Positions 1 through 8,106 are shown, numbered from the stretch's first letter. The stretch: 34,308 nt of DNA from Verrucomicrobiales bacterium (GCA_029213265.1 JARGNG010000046.1:1-34308), one strand, 5' to 3'. Program-made: numbers and translations. The notes: generated by a model not told the origin, from the sequence alone.

Positions 1-2
1 GC

Positions 3-158
3 GGAAAGTTCGCGACCTTCGCCTACTGGCAGGGACTGCTCCTGCCTGCTGGATTACGCTTCCGGAAAAACCTGAAAGAACACTTTTCCAAAGTCGAGAT
101 GAGTCAAACGGCCTGGGGAAATCTCCCTCCCGCATTTGTCTACTGCTGCGAACGGTAA
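3..158 (+). CDS. C-terminus of a phospholipid N-methyltransferase-like SAM methyltransferase (partial)
   Basis: The frame is open from the window edge and ends at TAA 156-158, giving the last 51 residues of a protein that starts outside the window. The tail contains 'FAYWQGLLLPAG', a basic 'RFRKNLKEHF' helix and a near-terminal 'WGNLPPAFVYCC'. The pattern W-x-N-x-P-P-A-F-V close to the C-terminus is what I recognise from PmtA-type phosphatidylethanolamine N-methyltransferases and related rRNA-adenine-methyltransferase-like enzymes. The SAM-binding motifs would lie outside the window, so the activity is inferred from the tail alone. The tail-to-tail neighbour on the other strand ends 72 bp away. 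Confidence 0.5.
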   Translation, partial: GKFATFAYWQGLLLPAGLRFRKNLKEHFSKVEMSQTAWGNLPPAFVYCCER

Positions 159-230
159 GCGAAGCCCGTAGAGGAAAACGTGAGTTTTTCTCCCCTCCGG
201 ACGCGCCTTTCGAAAGTCTTACGACTTCCG

Positions 231-1187
231 CTACGCTTCCGCCTGCGCCACGACCGCCTTCATTTTTTCGAGGCCGGTTTTGGCGCACTCCATGACGGGC
301 ATCTCCCAGTAGGATTTATTGAACAGCTCAAGGGAAAGCGCCGGGTAGGCACCGATCATTTTGAACTTCTTCAAGATGTCCACGATCGGAGCAATTCCGT
401 CTCCGGGAAAGACGCGATCCGAATCCTTGATCGTCTCGCGCGGAGGATCGGCAGGATAGTCGTTCATGTGATAGTTCTTCAGCGCATGAGGCCCCATCAG
501 GAGAATTGACTCAAAGGAGGAACCTCCTTTGTAGGTGTGATAGACATCCCCGAGAAAACAGGCCTTCGGGTGCCCGGCGCGAATCGCGACATAAAGAGCT
601 TTCTCGACAGTGCCAATCGTCGGGTGTCCGCCCCACATTTCGACCTGCGGAGTCACGCCCATTTCATCGCCCAGTTCGAGAAGTGCCCGGTAACGGTCGG
701 CTGCATCATCCAGATCGACGACTTCGTCTTTTCCGACACCAGCAGGAGGCGCCGCAATGCGCATCCCGCCGAGTTGCGCGATGGTATCCATGTCGCGTTT
801 GGCCTCCTCCAAACCTGCGGCGCGGGTATCGGGATCATTGACGACCCACTTCGCGAAGCCAATCGCACTTTCCACGGTCATTCCGTGATCATCGATTCGC
901 TTTTTGAGATCATGGAGACTGCCCCCCTTCTCAACGTATTCGTTGATCTTGCGAAACCAGGGCTCAATCGAATCGTATCCGGCTTTCCCGGCCACCTCGA
1001 TTTCCTCCGCCGCATCCAACTCGTGTCCACGGATCGTCGACATGTTGAGACAGAGCTTAAATTGGCCCTCTCCCTCATGGTGCGCGGCTTCGACCTTTGC
1101 AGAGGAGGCTGCGAGGCTCCCGAGGGCCAATCCGGCTCCGGTGAGAAAACCGCGGCGGTGGAGAAACGAGTCAGGAGTTTTTGACAT
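231..1187 (-). CDS. Secreted sugar phosphate isomerase/epimerase-like TIM-barrel protein
   Basis: 318 residues from ATG at 1187. The N-terminus has a twin-arginine-like leader ('HRRGFLTGAGLALGSLAA') ending near AKVEA, so export by Tat is likely. The mature part fits the xylose isomerase-like AP endonuclease 2 TIM barrel: an early 'AGYDSIEP' strand with a Glu, 'VTPQVEMWGG', 'CFLGDVYHTYKGG' and 'YPALSLELFN' supply the Glu, Asp and His positions expected around the divalent metal. Family members interconvert sugars or act like hydroxypyruvate isomerase or IolE; the substrate cannot be told from sequence. An upstream in-frame ATG (1262) would add 25 residues before the leader and would run across the divergent gene, so the start at 1187 is preferred. 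Confidence 0.8.
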   Translation of the reverse strand: MSKTPDSFLHRRGFLTGAGLALGSLAASSAKVEAAHHEGEGQFKLCLNMSTIRGHELDAAEEIEVAGKAGYDSIEPWFRKINEYVEKGGSLHDLKKRIDDHGMTVESAIGFAKWVVNDPDTRAAGLEEAKRDMDTIAQLGGMRIAAPPAGVGKDEVVDLDDAADRYRALLELGDEMGVTPQVEMWGGHPTIGTVEKALYVAIRAGHPKACFLGDVYHTYKGGSSFESILLMGPHALKNYHMNDYPADPPRETIKDSDRVFPGDGIAPIVDILKKFKMIGAYPALSLELFNKSYWEMPVMECAKTGLEKMKAVVAQAEA

Positions 1188-1260
1188 GGATGAAGATGAA
1201 TTGCGATGCATGACTGATTCTTGCCATTTTCCGAAAACGGAATCAACCTCGTTCCCATCC

Positions 1261-1965
1261 ATGATTCAGGTCTTCGAAAATTGTTATCAGCTGAGAGGAC
1301 GGCTCGTGCATCACTACGCCCTGTTCCCAAAATCTCCTGACGAAGGCGGAATCGTGCTCATCGATGGAGGGTTTCTGTCCTCGACCCCCGATCGGTGGCT
1401 GCCGGAATTTGCGAAGCTGGGATACCGGCCGGAGCAGGTGGAAGCGATCCTCGTGACGCATGGCCATATCGACCACACCTTGAATCTTGCCCGATGGAAA
1501 GACCTCACAGGAGCGAGACTCTTCGCGCCCAGCGCGGACCGGATCCATATCGAGGGGCGCTACCCCTACACCGGAATCAACCGCATCTGCGGATGCCTCG
1601 AAGCGAGCGCCCGTCTGCTCTTCTCCTTCGAAGCCCCCGAAATCGATGAGTGGTTCGAGCCGGGCCAGAGACTCCCCTTTTGGGATGGACTCGAAGTGAT
1701 TGGGCTTCCGGGACATACCCTCGGGCACTCCGGATTCTATTCCCCCTCCCGAAAACTGCTCCTGGCCGGCGATCTTTTCTCAAGCTTCCGGGGAAAGGCG
1801 AAAATCCCTCCGCCCTTTTTCAATGATGATACGGAGCAGATCAAACAAAGCATCGCGACAGCTGCGGCGCTCGATCTTTCCGGCGGAGTGCTCCACAACC
1901 ACTGCCATCCGGGAACGCGGGAAGAGTATCGACGCGAACTGGAAACGCTCGTAACTCAGCTCTGA
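1261..1965 (+). CDS. Metallo-beta-lactamase-fold hydrolase
   Basis: 234 residues. The zinc-binding signature 'THGHIDH' is present, followed by 'GHTLGHSGF' (third His position), 'LLAGDLFSS' (bridging Asp) and a late 'HNHCHPG' (final His). These are the canonical MBL-fold ligands in the right order, and the length fits the small glyoxalase II-like hydrolases. No signal peptide, so it is cytoplasmic. The substrate is unknown. The fold begins naturally at the ATG at 1261 ('MIQVFENCYQL'). A second ATG at 1186 has a good AGGAG (1173-1177) 8 nt upstream and would add 25 residues, but it would overlap the start of the divergent gene by two bases. The start is therefore uncertain. Confidence 0.85.
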   Translation: MIQVFENCYQLRGRLVHHYALFPKSPDEGGIVLIDGGFLSSTPDRWLPEFAKLGYRPEQVEAILVTHGHIDHTLNLARWKDLTGARLFAPSADRIHIEGRYPYTGINRICGCLEASARLLFSFEAPEIDEWFEPGQRLPFWDGLEVIGLPGHTLGHSGFYSPSRKLLLAGDLFSSFRGKAKIPPPFFNDDTEQIKQSIATAAALDLSGGVLHNHCHPGTREEYRRELETLVTQL

Positions 1966-2077
1966 GCCGGTCATTCCTGCCGATTCTGCTAAGAATCATC
2001 GTAAAAGCGACGTATTCAATGCAAGGACCATTGACTCTAAACGTCTAATCGACCGTAACCCTTTTTATACCGATTCT

Positions 2078-2590
2078 ATGAACCGCCTTTTCTCTATTTT
2101 CGCAGCTTGCGCTTTCGTTTCGGCGGCACCGGGGATGTTTGGCGAGGAAGCCGAATCAGCCTCCGTTCTGCCGGAAACACTCTCGAATGCTGCCGGGGAC
2201 GAAGTGGCAAGCTCCTCTCTCGAAGGGAAATACGTGGGGCTGTATTTTTCCGCCAGCTGGTGCGCCCCGTGTCGCTCTTTCACTCCCAAACTGGTGAAGT
2301 TTCGCGATGACAATGCGGACGAAAATTTTGAAGTCGTGTTCATCAGCTTTGATGAATCGGCCGAATCGAAATCGAATTACATGAAAGAAGCCGGAATGAA
2401 ATGGCTGACGTTGCCGGGTTTCAATGATGCCACCGGCAACGCACTCGCTCTCAAATACCAGATCCAGGGACTTCCCACCCTCGTCGTGCTATCGCCCGAC
2501 GGAGAGGCAGTCACCCCGAATGGACGGCAGGATGTCATTTTCACCCCGAAAAAAGCACTGGAAAAATGGAAATCAGCAAAACAATCTTGA
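2078..2590 (+). CDS. Secreted thioredoxin-like (tryparedoxin/nucleoredoxin-type) protein
   Basis: 170 residues with a signal peptide (residues 1-22, ending near 'AAPGMFGEE'). The thioredoxin fold carries the redox motif WCAPC in 'FSASWCAPCRSF', then 'VVFISFDESAES' and the cis-proline segment 'GLPTLVVL'. The W-C-x-P-C-R-x-F-T-P-x-L pattern is typical of the tryparedoxin/nucleoredoxin branch. It probably acts as a thiol-disulfide reductase or reporter in the periplasm. It is the first gene of a co-directional cluster with an ECF sigma factor, a putative anti-sigma factor and an HtrA-like PDZ protein, which suggests a link to envelope redox or folding stress. Confidence 0.85.
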   Translation: MNRLFSIFAACAFVSAAPGMFGEEAESASVLPETLSNAAGDEVASSSLEGKYVGLYFSASWCAPCRSFTPKLVKFRDDNADENFEVVFISFDESAESKSNYMKEAGMKWLTLPGFNDATGNALALKYQIQGLPTLVVLSPDGEAVTPNGRQDVIFTPKKALEKWKSAKQS

Positions 2591-2700
2591 GTGCTCTGCC
2601 GAAAGATTCCCCATTGCGGGAAGCGAAGGAGGGAAAAGCAAATTCCTCTCCGGCGAAAGTTGATGTAGAGGTGAAACGCGATCAAGAAACAGATACCACG

Positions 2701-3297
2701 ATGAGTGATCGAAAGAAAATGAGGAAGGTCGACCCCGACCTCGATCTGGTGCAGGCCGCCCGCGAGGGCGACACAGCTGCTTTCGATGAACTGGTCGTAA
2801 AGTATACGCCCAAGCTCTATGGGCTGGTTTACCACATGACCTCGAATCACGAGGACACCAACGACATCCTTCAGGATGTCTTCGCCAAGGCGTATCGCGC
2901 CATCAAGCGATTCAAAGGGAAGTCCGCTTTCTACACGTGGATTTATTCCATCGCGACGAACATGACCCTGAACTTTCTCAAAAAGCGGAATCGTCGGCGG
3001 ACCATGAGCCTCGATGACGTGGATCTTGCGATCGAGAGAGATGCCGACTTTATCGAAGCGACCTCGAAGTCCGATCCGGTGCGGGAAGCAAATATTTCTG
3101 AATTGCAGGAAAGATTGAACATGGCTATGCAGGAGCTGTCTGATGATCACAGAGCAGTGGTCAGCATGTTCGACATTCAGGGAATGCCACACGCGGAAAT
3201 CTCAAAGATTCTCGGCGTTTCCGAAGGAACAGTCAGGTCACGGCTCTTTTACGCCCACAGACAGCTGCAGACCTATCTCGACGACTTCCGGAAGTAG
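2701..3297 (+). CDS. ECF-type RNA polymerase sigma factor (RpoE-like)
   Basis: 198 residues from ATG 2701, the usual length for an ECF sigma factor. Sigma region 2 is seen in 'AAFDELVVKYTPKLYGLVYH', 'DILQDVFAKAYRAI' and 'FYTWIYSIATNMTLNFLKK', which form the -10 recognition and core-binding helices. Region 4 is seen in 'MQELSDDHRAVV', 'GMPHAEISKILGVSEGTVRSRLFYAHRQL', the helix-turn-helix for the -35 element. The open frame extends upstream to ATG 2566, inside the thioredoxin gene, but the extra 45 residues are charged and low in pattern, so 2701 is preferred. The gene is followed by a single-span protein in the position where anti-sigma factors normally sit. Confidence 0.9.
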   Translation: MSDRKKMRKVDPDLDLVQAAREGDTAAFDELVVKYTPKLYGLVYHMTSNHEDTNDILQDVFAKAYRAIKRFKGKSAFYTWIYSIATNMTLNFLKKRNRRRTMSLDDVDLAIERDADFIEATSKSDPVREANISELQERLNMAMQELSDDHRAVVSMFDIQGMPHAEISKILGVSEGTVRSRLFYAHRQLQTYLDDFRK

Positions 3298-3376
3298 TTT
3301 GAGGTAGGGAAATGCGGATCGATCTGTGATTGAAATTGATTCCAACAACCCTACCTTTCTATTTCTGCGAGCCCCG

Positions 3377-3820
3377 ATGAAAGATATTGATGACGTGCAA
3401 AAACTGATCCGGCTCAAGCGCTACGAGACGCCGGGCGAAGAATACTTCGAAAATTTCGCCGAGGAATTCAAAGATCGACAGCGATCTGAAATGCTGCAGA
3501 GATCGTCGCGTTCCATTCTCGCAGAAAGAGTTTCCCTCTGGTTCGATGAATTACCTCGATCCAAGTGGCTCATTCCCTCCGGCGCCGCTGCCGCGGCCAT
3601 CAGTGCCGGAATCTTTCTGACCTCTACCGGCGCCAATGAAAACCAGCCAGCGGACAGCGCCGTCGCGGAAGCGTCCAAGGCTCAAACAGAGCTCCCTCCT
3701 TTTCCTGAATCCAAGGACGAGATTATTCGCCTTCAAATTCCGAAGCCCGGAGTCTCCGGTGAATTCCGAACCGGTCAGGTTCTCCCTGCCAGCGTTCGGG
3801 GAAGTCTTCGCGAACTTTGA
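3377..3820 (+). CDS. Single-span membrane protein, putative anti-sigma factor
   Basis: 147 residues from ATG 3377; an earlier start at 3326 adds 17 unconvincing residues. The N-terminal ~60 residues are charged and helical ('YETPGEEYFENFAEEFKDRQR'), then one transmembrane segment lies near residues 66-84 ('WLIPSGAAAAAISAGIFL'), and the C-terminal ~60 residues, rich in Pro, Ala and Glu, would be periplasmic. It follows the ECF sigma gene by 79 bp and abuts the HtrA-like gene. Position and topology resemble RseA-type anti-sigma factors, but I see no ZAS zinc motif (His-x3-Cys-x2-Cys) or clear RseA similarity, so this is an inference from context. Confidence 0.6.
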   Translation: MKDIDDVQKLIRLKRYETPGEEYFENFAEEFKDRQRSEMLQRSSRSILAERVSLWFDELPRSKWLIPSGAAAAAISAGIFLTSTGANENQPADSAVAEASKAQTELPPFPESKDEIIRLQIPKPGVSGEFRTGQVLPASVRGSLREL

Positions 3821-3831
3821 TTCGAGATACG

Positions 3832-4734
3832 ATGTCGCTCAGACTTGTCATTCTCTCCGTGGCGGGCGCCATGAGTCTTCCTGCATCGACGGTGGAAGTA
3901 TGCGGTCAGGATGCAGGTCTCATTCCGGATATTTCCGTTCAATGGAGCGAGTCCGATTCGACTCCTGCGATCTGTCTGGGGCGTCCCAGTTGGTTTATCA
4001 GCATCGTCCCGGCCTCGGTCGGACTGGAAGCGGTCAGGGAGCCCCGATTGCACTTCGGCAAAGAAAGCCGGGAATCCAAGGTGATCTATCTCGACCCTCA
4101 CCAAAGACTCTGCCTGATCGAGTGTGTGACGGAACGAGGCGATCTGGAGCCTGTCGCTCTGGCTTCTCCCGGGAGTTTTCGTCGAGGCAAGATACTGAAC
4201 TGTCGATCCGGCAAAGAAACATGCCGCTCCACCATCGCGGGGAAAGAGCGCACCTACTTCGGGGAAACGTTGCCCATGCCCCTTCTCCGGGTTCGAGTCG
4301 AGAACGGGCAGCATTTCTGCCATCCGGGAATGCCGCTTTTTAATCCGGAAGGCGAGTTGGCCGGCATCCTCACCGAGCGAACCCTGGCAACGCCGGAGGA
4401 AGTTCACGCGATTCCCGCATCCCAGCTTCGCAAGCTGATCGACGAATTCGAACGGTTTCAGAAATCCGGCAATGTTCGCATCGGGGTTCTGTTTCACGCG
4501 AAAACGTCCACTCCTGAGGTCCTGGAAATACGCCCCGACTCTCCCGCCGAAAAAGGCGGGATCGAGGTTGGTGACATCATCCTGAAAGTCAGCGGAAACG
4601 AAGTGAAGACTCTCGACGAGTTAGCGGATTTCTGCTCCGAGATGACCGCAGGACGGGAAACCAAGATCACGGTTTTGAGAGGATTGGAGAGAATTGACCT
4701 CGTGATCGTCCCCGAGTTCTCCGAAACCGAGTAA
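3832..4734 (+). CDS. HtrA-like pseudo-protease with a C-terminal PDZ domain
   Basis: 300 residues with a signal peptide (residues 1-25). Residues ~30-205 have the trace of a trypsin-like HtrA domain: 'VIYLDPHQRLCLIEC' sits where HtrA proteases have 'D-x-x-x-D-L-A-L-I', and 'CHPGMPLFNPEGELAGI' sits where they have 'G-N-S-G-G-P-L-x-N'. The catalytic Asp is replaced by Arg or Leu, the catalytic Ser is absent (P-G-M-P), and there is no 'T-N-x-H-V' histidine motif. Residues ~215-298 form a clear PDZ domain ('LEIRPDSPAEKGGIEVGDIILKV'). A periplasmic sensor or scaffold role is likely. A TTG at 3817 overlaps the preceding stop codon and is an alternative, coupled start. Confidence 0.75.
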   Translation: MSLRLVILSVAGAMSLPASTVEVCGQDAGLIPDISVQWSESDSTPAICLGRPSWFISIVPASVGLEAVREPRLHFGKESRESKVIYLDPHQRLCLIECVTERGDLEPVALASPGSFRRGKILNCRSGKETCRSTIAGKERTYFGETLPMPLLRVRVENGQHFCHPGMPLFNPEGELAGILTERTLATPEEVHAIPASQLRKLIDEFERFQKSGNVRIGVLFHAKTSTPEVLEIRPDSPAEKGGIEVGDIILKVSGNEVKTLDELADFCSEMTAGRETKITVLRGLERIDLVIVPEFSETE

Positions 4735-4762
4735 GTCCGGGGACCGGGCATCTTTCCACGCA

Positions 4763-5377
4763 CTATCGCAGCCCGGTCCGCCCCTGCAGAGCCCGCATCA
4801 GGGTCAGTTCGTCTGCGGAATCGAGCCCTCCTCCTGCCGGCATCCCCTGCGCGAGGCGACTGACCGCCACGCCCTCGAATTCACGGAGAATTTCGGCGAG
4901 ATAATTGGCTGTCGCCTCCCCTTCCACGTCCGAGCTCAATGCCACGATAATTTCGGTGAAGGCACCGCTCCGGAGGCGCTCCAGCAATTCACCGATTCGT
5001 AAATCCTCCGGCCCGACCCCGTCGAGAGGTGAAATGCGCCCACGCAGGGAGTGATAGTGCCCCCGAAAGGCTCCCGACCTCTCCAGGGGTAGGATATCGG
5101 TCGGTTGCTCCACGACGCAAAGGGAGCTTTCGTCCCGCTGAAGAGCGTCGCAGATCGAGCAGCCATCTGCTTCCGTTGCAAAAAATCCACAGGTTCCGCA
5201 CTCAATCACCTCGGAACCGGCGCGGGCCAGCATATCTGAAAACGGCCCCGTCACATCGGGGCCTCGCTGCAGTAACCAAACCGCAATGCGTTCCGCACTT
5301 TTGGGGCCGATTCCGGGAAGCTGCTTCAAATGAACAATGAGCGCACGAACCGGCTCTGGGTAGTCAACGCTTGCCAT
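4763..5377 (-). CDS. recR: Recombination mediator protein RecR
   Basis: 204 residues, full length for RecR. The order is a helix-hairpin-helix ('LPGIGPKSAERIAVWLL', residues 19-35), a four-cysteine zinc finger ('CGTCGFFATEADGCSIC'), and a Toprim domain ('LCVVEQPTDILPLERSGAFRG', 'EIIVALSSDVEGEATANYL') ending in 'VSRLAQGMPAGGGLDSADELTL'. RecR works with RecO, and where present RecF, to load RecA on SSB-coated single-stranded DNA at gaps. It lies 16 bp downstream of the cyclase-like gene on the same strand and is probably co-transcribed. The usual dnaX-ybaB-recR neighbourhood is absent here. Confidence 0.97.
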   Translation of the reverse strand: MASVDYPEPVRALIVHLKQLPGIGPKSAERIAVWLLQRGPDVTGPFSDMLARAGSEVIECGTCGFFATEADGCSICDALQRDESSLCVVEQPTDILPLERSGAFRGHYHSLRGRISPLDGVGPEDLRIGELLERLRSGAFTEIIVALSSDVEGEATANYLAEILREFEGVAVSRLAQGMPAGGGLDSADELTLMRALQGRTGLR

Positions 5378-5393
5378 AGTGATCCTACGTTTC

Positions 5394-6719
5394 TCACATC
5401 AAATTAAGCAACCGGGCATGACCGCCGTTCGGTTTCGGCTTGCCGTCGTCAGGCTGCACGTCCTCTCCTGCCAGCCCCGACTGGCATCTTTCGACAAAAA
5501 ATTCGAGGGGCCCGTCCTCCTCCCCTGCCTTTTTAGCCTGGCTGAAGGCATCGAGAGCCTTTTCGTATTCCTTCTCCCGAAACCGGATCACGCCCTCCCA
5601 AAAGCAGTCCCTTCTCTGGCGGTCTTCAGCGGGAAATCCTTCCGTCAACGCGAGAAGCTGGTAGACCTCAGTCATCGCGTTTACTTCCGGGTCATAAAAC
5701 ATCTCCATCGGCCGCACCTCAATTTGATCGCTCAGCAACTTGTGAGTCAGAGGTCCCACCAGAATATCAGAGCCATAACGCTGATTGGCATGAGCAAGGC
5801 GCCTTGCGTAGTCTGTCTCAGGACCGATCCCGCTGAAATACCGATGCTCCCGGGAACCGTAAACGCCCACCGTCATCGGTCCGCTCGAAATTCCGATTCC
5901 ATATTGAATCGGCTGAAACCAACGCGTCTCGCACTCCTGACTGAGATTTCTCAATCGCGAACGCAATTCCAGGGCCGCACGGCAGGCATCTTCCGCATGC
6001 GTGTCGGACGCTTCCAACATTCCAAAATACCCCCTGACCAACTCTGGACCCGATTCATCCAGGTAAGCGCCCCGCGATGCCAGAAATGTGGACACACTGC
6101 GTAAAAACAAATTGCTCAACTTGATCAGTTCCCCTGACTCCAGTTTTTCCTGCAATTCGGCGTGGTTGAATAGCCGGCAGGTCAGGACCGATACCTCATT
6201 GACCGCTCCTTCGAAATTCGGTGGATCGACGGCCTCAAGGAGCGCATCGAATTTATTCCGAGAGATCCGACTGCCAACTACCTCTTCGAGGACTCGCTTT
6301 CTCATTCCCCGCTCTGTTCCTGCAAAAACGAAACCCGTCGCAGCAACAAGAACGAGGGCGGCGAAACTGGAGAAAGGTTCAAAGAAAAACCCATGCAACG
6401 CGCTCGTTACGGAAAGACCGCCAACGACCAGAAAAGCGCACAAAACGACCAATAATTTCAATCCGACCGGGGAGATATCAATCACGCACCAGGAGACTCC
6501 GAAAGACAGCAGGACCACGACAAGAATCTCCAGCCATTTTGCCCGCAGGAATTCCTCCGAAGGGAAAATCCCTTTGGAAAGGTACCATTCACTCAACCAC
6601 GCAGCGAGCGGATGAAACCCTCCCAGGAAATAGAAGAGCAGGGCAACCAGAGCCGCTCCCCCTCCAATCGCCAGAGATATGATCGCATAACGTCGCATTT
6701 TCTTTTGTCTTTCCTTCAT
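5394..6719 (-). CDS. Membrane protein with a degenerate class III adenylate/guanylate cyclase domain
   Basis: 441 residues. There are about four hydrophobic segments: residues ~12-32, ~63-81, ~85-103 and ~114-132. A cyclase homology domain follows: 'EVSVLTCRLFNHAELQEKL', 'GAYLDESGPELVRGYFG' and 'YGIGISSGPMTVGVYGS' up to 'IGPETDYARRLAHANQRYGSDILV'. In active enzymes the first strand carries a metal-binding Asp and the second site reads K-x-x-G-D; here these are Cys/Arg and G-P, so both metal aspartates look lost. The C-terminus (~375-415) resembles a TPR-like helical pair. It is probably catalytically dead, a sensor or scaffold. It precedes recR by 16 bp. Confidence 0.8.
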   Translation of the reverse strand: MKERQKKMRRYAIISLAIGGGAALVALLFYFLGGFHPLAAWLSEWYLSKGIFPSEEFLRAKWLEILVVVLLSFGVSWCVIDISPVGLKLLVVLCAFLVVGGLSVTSALHGFFFEPFSSFAALVLVAATGFVFAGTERGMRKRVLEEVVGSRISRNKFDALLEAVDPPNFEGAVNEVSVLTCRLFNHAELQEKLESGELIKLSNLFLRSVSTFLASRGAYLDESGPELVRGYFGMLEASDTHAEDACRAALELRSRLRNLSQECETRWFQPIQYGIGISSGPMTVGVYGSREHRYFSGIGPETDYARRLAHANQRYGSDILVGPLTHKLLSDQIEVRPMEMFYDPEVNAMTEVYQLLALTEGFPAEDRQRRDCFWEGVIRFREKEYEKALDAFSQAKKAGEEDGPLEFFVERCQSGLAGEDVQPDDGKPKPNGGHARLLNLM

Positions 6720-6863
6720 TCCGGCACTTCACAAAAAAGAAGGATCTCACCTTCAAAGCATACGGAATCGTTTGCACCCGGCAAGACTAAGTTGTCCGCT
6801 CAATCAAGCCCCCGGGGATGGAAATCGGCCCCTGTTTCCCACCCGGAGAAGCGGAAAAGGCCC

Positions 6864-6892
6864 TTGCTCAACTCGACTATTTCCTTTTAGAT
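6864..6892 (+). promoter_or_regulatory. Candidate sigma-70 promoter for the trypsin gene
   Basis: TTGCTC (6864-6869), a 17-nt spacer and TTAGAT (6887-6892), 29 nt before the ATG at 6922. Each hexamer matches 4 of 6 consensus positions with ideal spacing. No Shine-Dalgarno sequence is evident between it and the start. Confidence 0.35.
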
Positions 6893-6921
6893 AACTTACC
6901 TCAACGACCTTCCTTCCGGCT

Positions 6922-8106
6922 ATGAACTATCCAGTACGAACCTTGCTCCTCGTAATTGCCTTTTCCGGCTCCCTCTCAACCGGGCTTACCCAATCCAAAA
7001 TTGTAGGTGGCGATGATGTACCCCCCGGCCTCTATAGCTGGATGGCTGCGATTGTTGACAAAAACGAGCCGGACACCTTCGAAGCGCAGTTTTGCGGGGG
7101 CTCCCTCATTCACGAATCGTGGGTAGTGACGGCCGCTCATTGTGTAGAGGGCCAATCAGCCAGCTCCCTCGGCGTTTGGCTTGACATCAACGACCTCAAT
7201 GACACTTCCGGAGCAGTCTATCGGGATGTGAAGGCGATTTTCAGACATCCATCCTATCGCTCCGACATTCAGGACAACCTCTTCAATGACATTGCTCTTC
7301 TGATGCTGGATACCCCTGTGACTACGGTTACCCCCATCGCCTATCGAACTTCTTCAGCGCTCGCGACCAATACATTTTTATATGCCCTCGGGTGGGGACA
7401 AACGGAATCGAATCCTGCATTTCCCAACATTCTGCAATCCACCGATTTGTATTCCGATCCCCGCTCGATCGGACAAACATTCTTCAACAATGTCCTCGGT
7501 CCGGAGCACCTTCTTGCATCAGAACCGGGACAGGACACCTGCCAGGGAGATAGCGGAGGCCCCCTGTTTGATCCGAACAGTGACGAACTCGTTGGTATCA
7601 CCAGTTTCGGGCTGGGCTGCGCCGACGGAATTCCGGGTGTTTATGCCAATGTCGGTTATTTCTCTTCGTGGCTCGATACTTTCCTCGCGCAACCCACCGA
7701 CGTGGATCCGGTTCTGAGCTTCAAAAGCGGCGCCAACGATCTCGTGGACAACGGCGGGCCTTCGAGATTTCTGAAAACCGACTTTGGTCGCAGACTTCGT
7801 TCAGGAAAATCCAAAGTCGTTTCTTTTTCGATCAGCAACGGGGCCGGAACCTCCCCCGCCTTGATCACCAGAGCGGTCACTTCAGGTCGAGTCTTCTCAG
7901 TTGCCGGTGCTCCCCCCTATATCTTCGGAGGAACCGCCAAAAATATCCGGATTCGATTCCGCCCACCCAACAAGAGAAAAATAACCCGCTCAAGAGTCCG
8001 GATCTTCACGAACGATGCAGACGTTCCGGTCTTCACTTTCAACGTACTGGGAAGATCCAAGCCGAAGAAAAAGAAGCACCGTAGAGGTGGAACAGGGTTC
8101 TTTTAG
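6922..8106 (+). CDS. Secreted trypsin-like serine protease (S1A) with C-terminal beta domain and basic tail
   Basis: 394 residues. A signal peptide (1-23) is followed at once by 'SKIVGGDDVPPG'; IVGG is the mature N-terminus of activated chymotrypsin-family enzymes. The triad is complete: His in 'VVTAAHCVEG', Asp in 'NDIALLML', Ser in 'DTCQGDSGGPLFD'. The Asp six residues before the Ser predicts trypsin-like Arg/Lys specificity. Four cysteines (FCGG, AHC, DTC, LGC) fit two conserved disulfides. Residues ~255-380 form a beta-rich domain of the ASPM-SPD-2-Hydin/choice-of-anchor D type ('KVVSFSISNGAGTSPALI', 'IRIRFRPPNKRK'), then a Lys/Arg-rich tail ('KPKKKKHRRGG'). With only a very short segment before IVGG, it may be made almost active. 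Confidence 0.93.
   Translation: MNYPVRTLLLVIAFSGSLSTGLTQSKIVGGDDVPPGLYSWMAAIVDKNEPDTFEAQFCGGSLIHESWVVTAAHCVEGQSASSLGVWLDINDLNDTSGAVYRDVKAIFRHPSYRSDIQDNLFNDIALLMLDTPVTTVTPIAYRTSSALATNTFLYALGWGQTESNPAFPNILQSTDLYSDPRSIGQTFFNNVLGPEHLLASEPGQDTCQGDSGGPLFDPNSDELVGITSFGLGCADGIPGVYANVGYFSSWLDTFLAQPTDVDPVLSFKSGANDLVDNGGPSRFLKTDFGRRLRSGKSKVVSFSISNGAGTSPALITRAVTSGRVFSVAGAPPYIFGGTAKNIRIRFRPPNKRKITRSRVRIFTNDADVPVFTFNVLGRSKPKKKKHRRGGTGFF

Noticed and set aside
537..1184. A 215-codon plus-strand frame within the sugar isomerase-like gene
   Set aside because: It is antisense to a gene with a signal peptide and recognisable TIM-barrel motifs, and carries no motif of its own.
2566..2700. A 45-residue N-terminal extension of the sigma factor
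   Set aside because: It overlaps the thioredoxin gene end, lacks family similarity, and ATG 2701 gives the standard ECF length.
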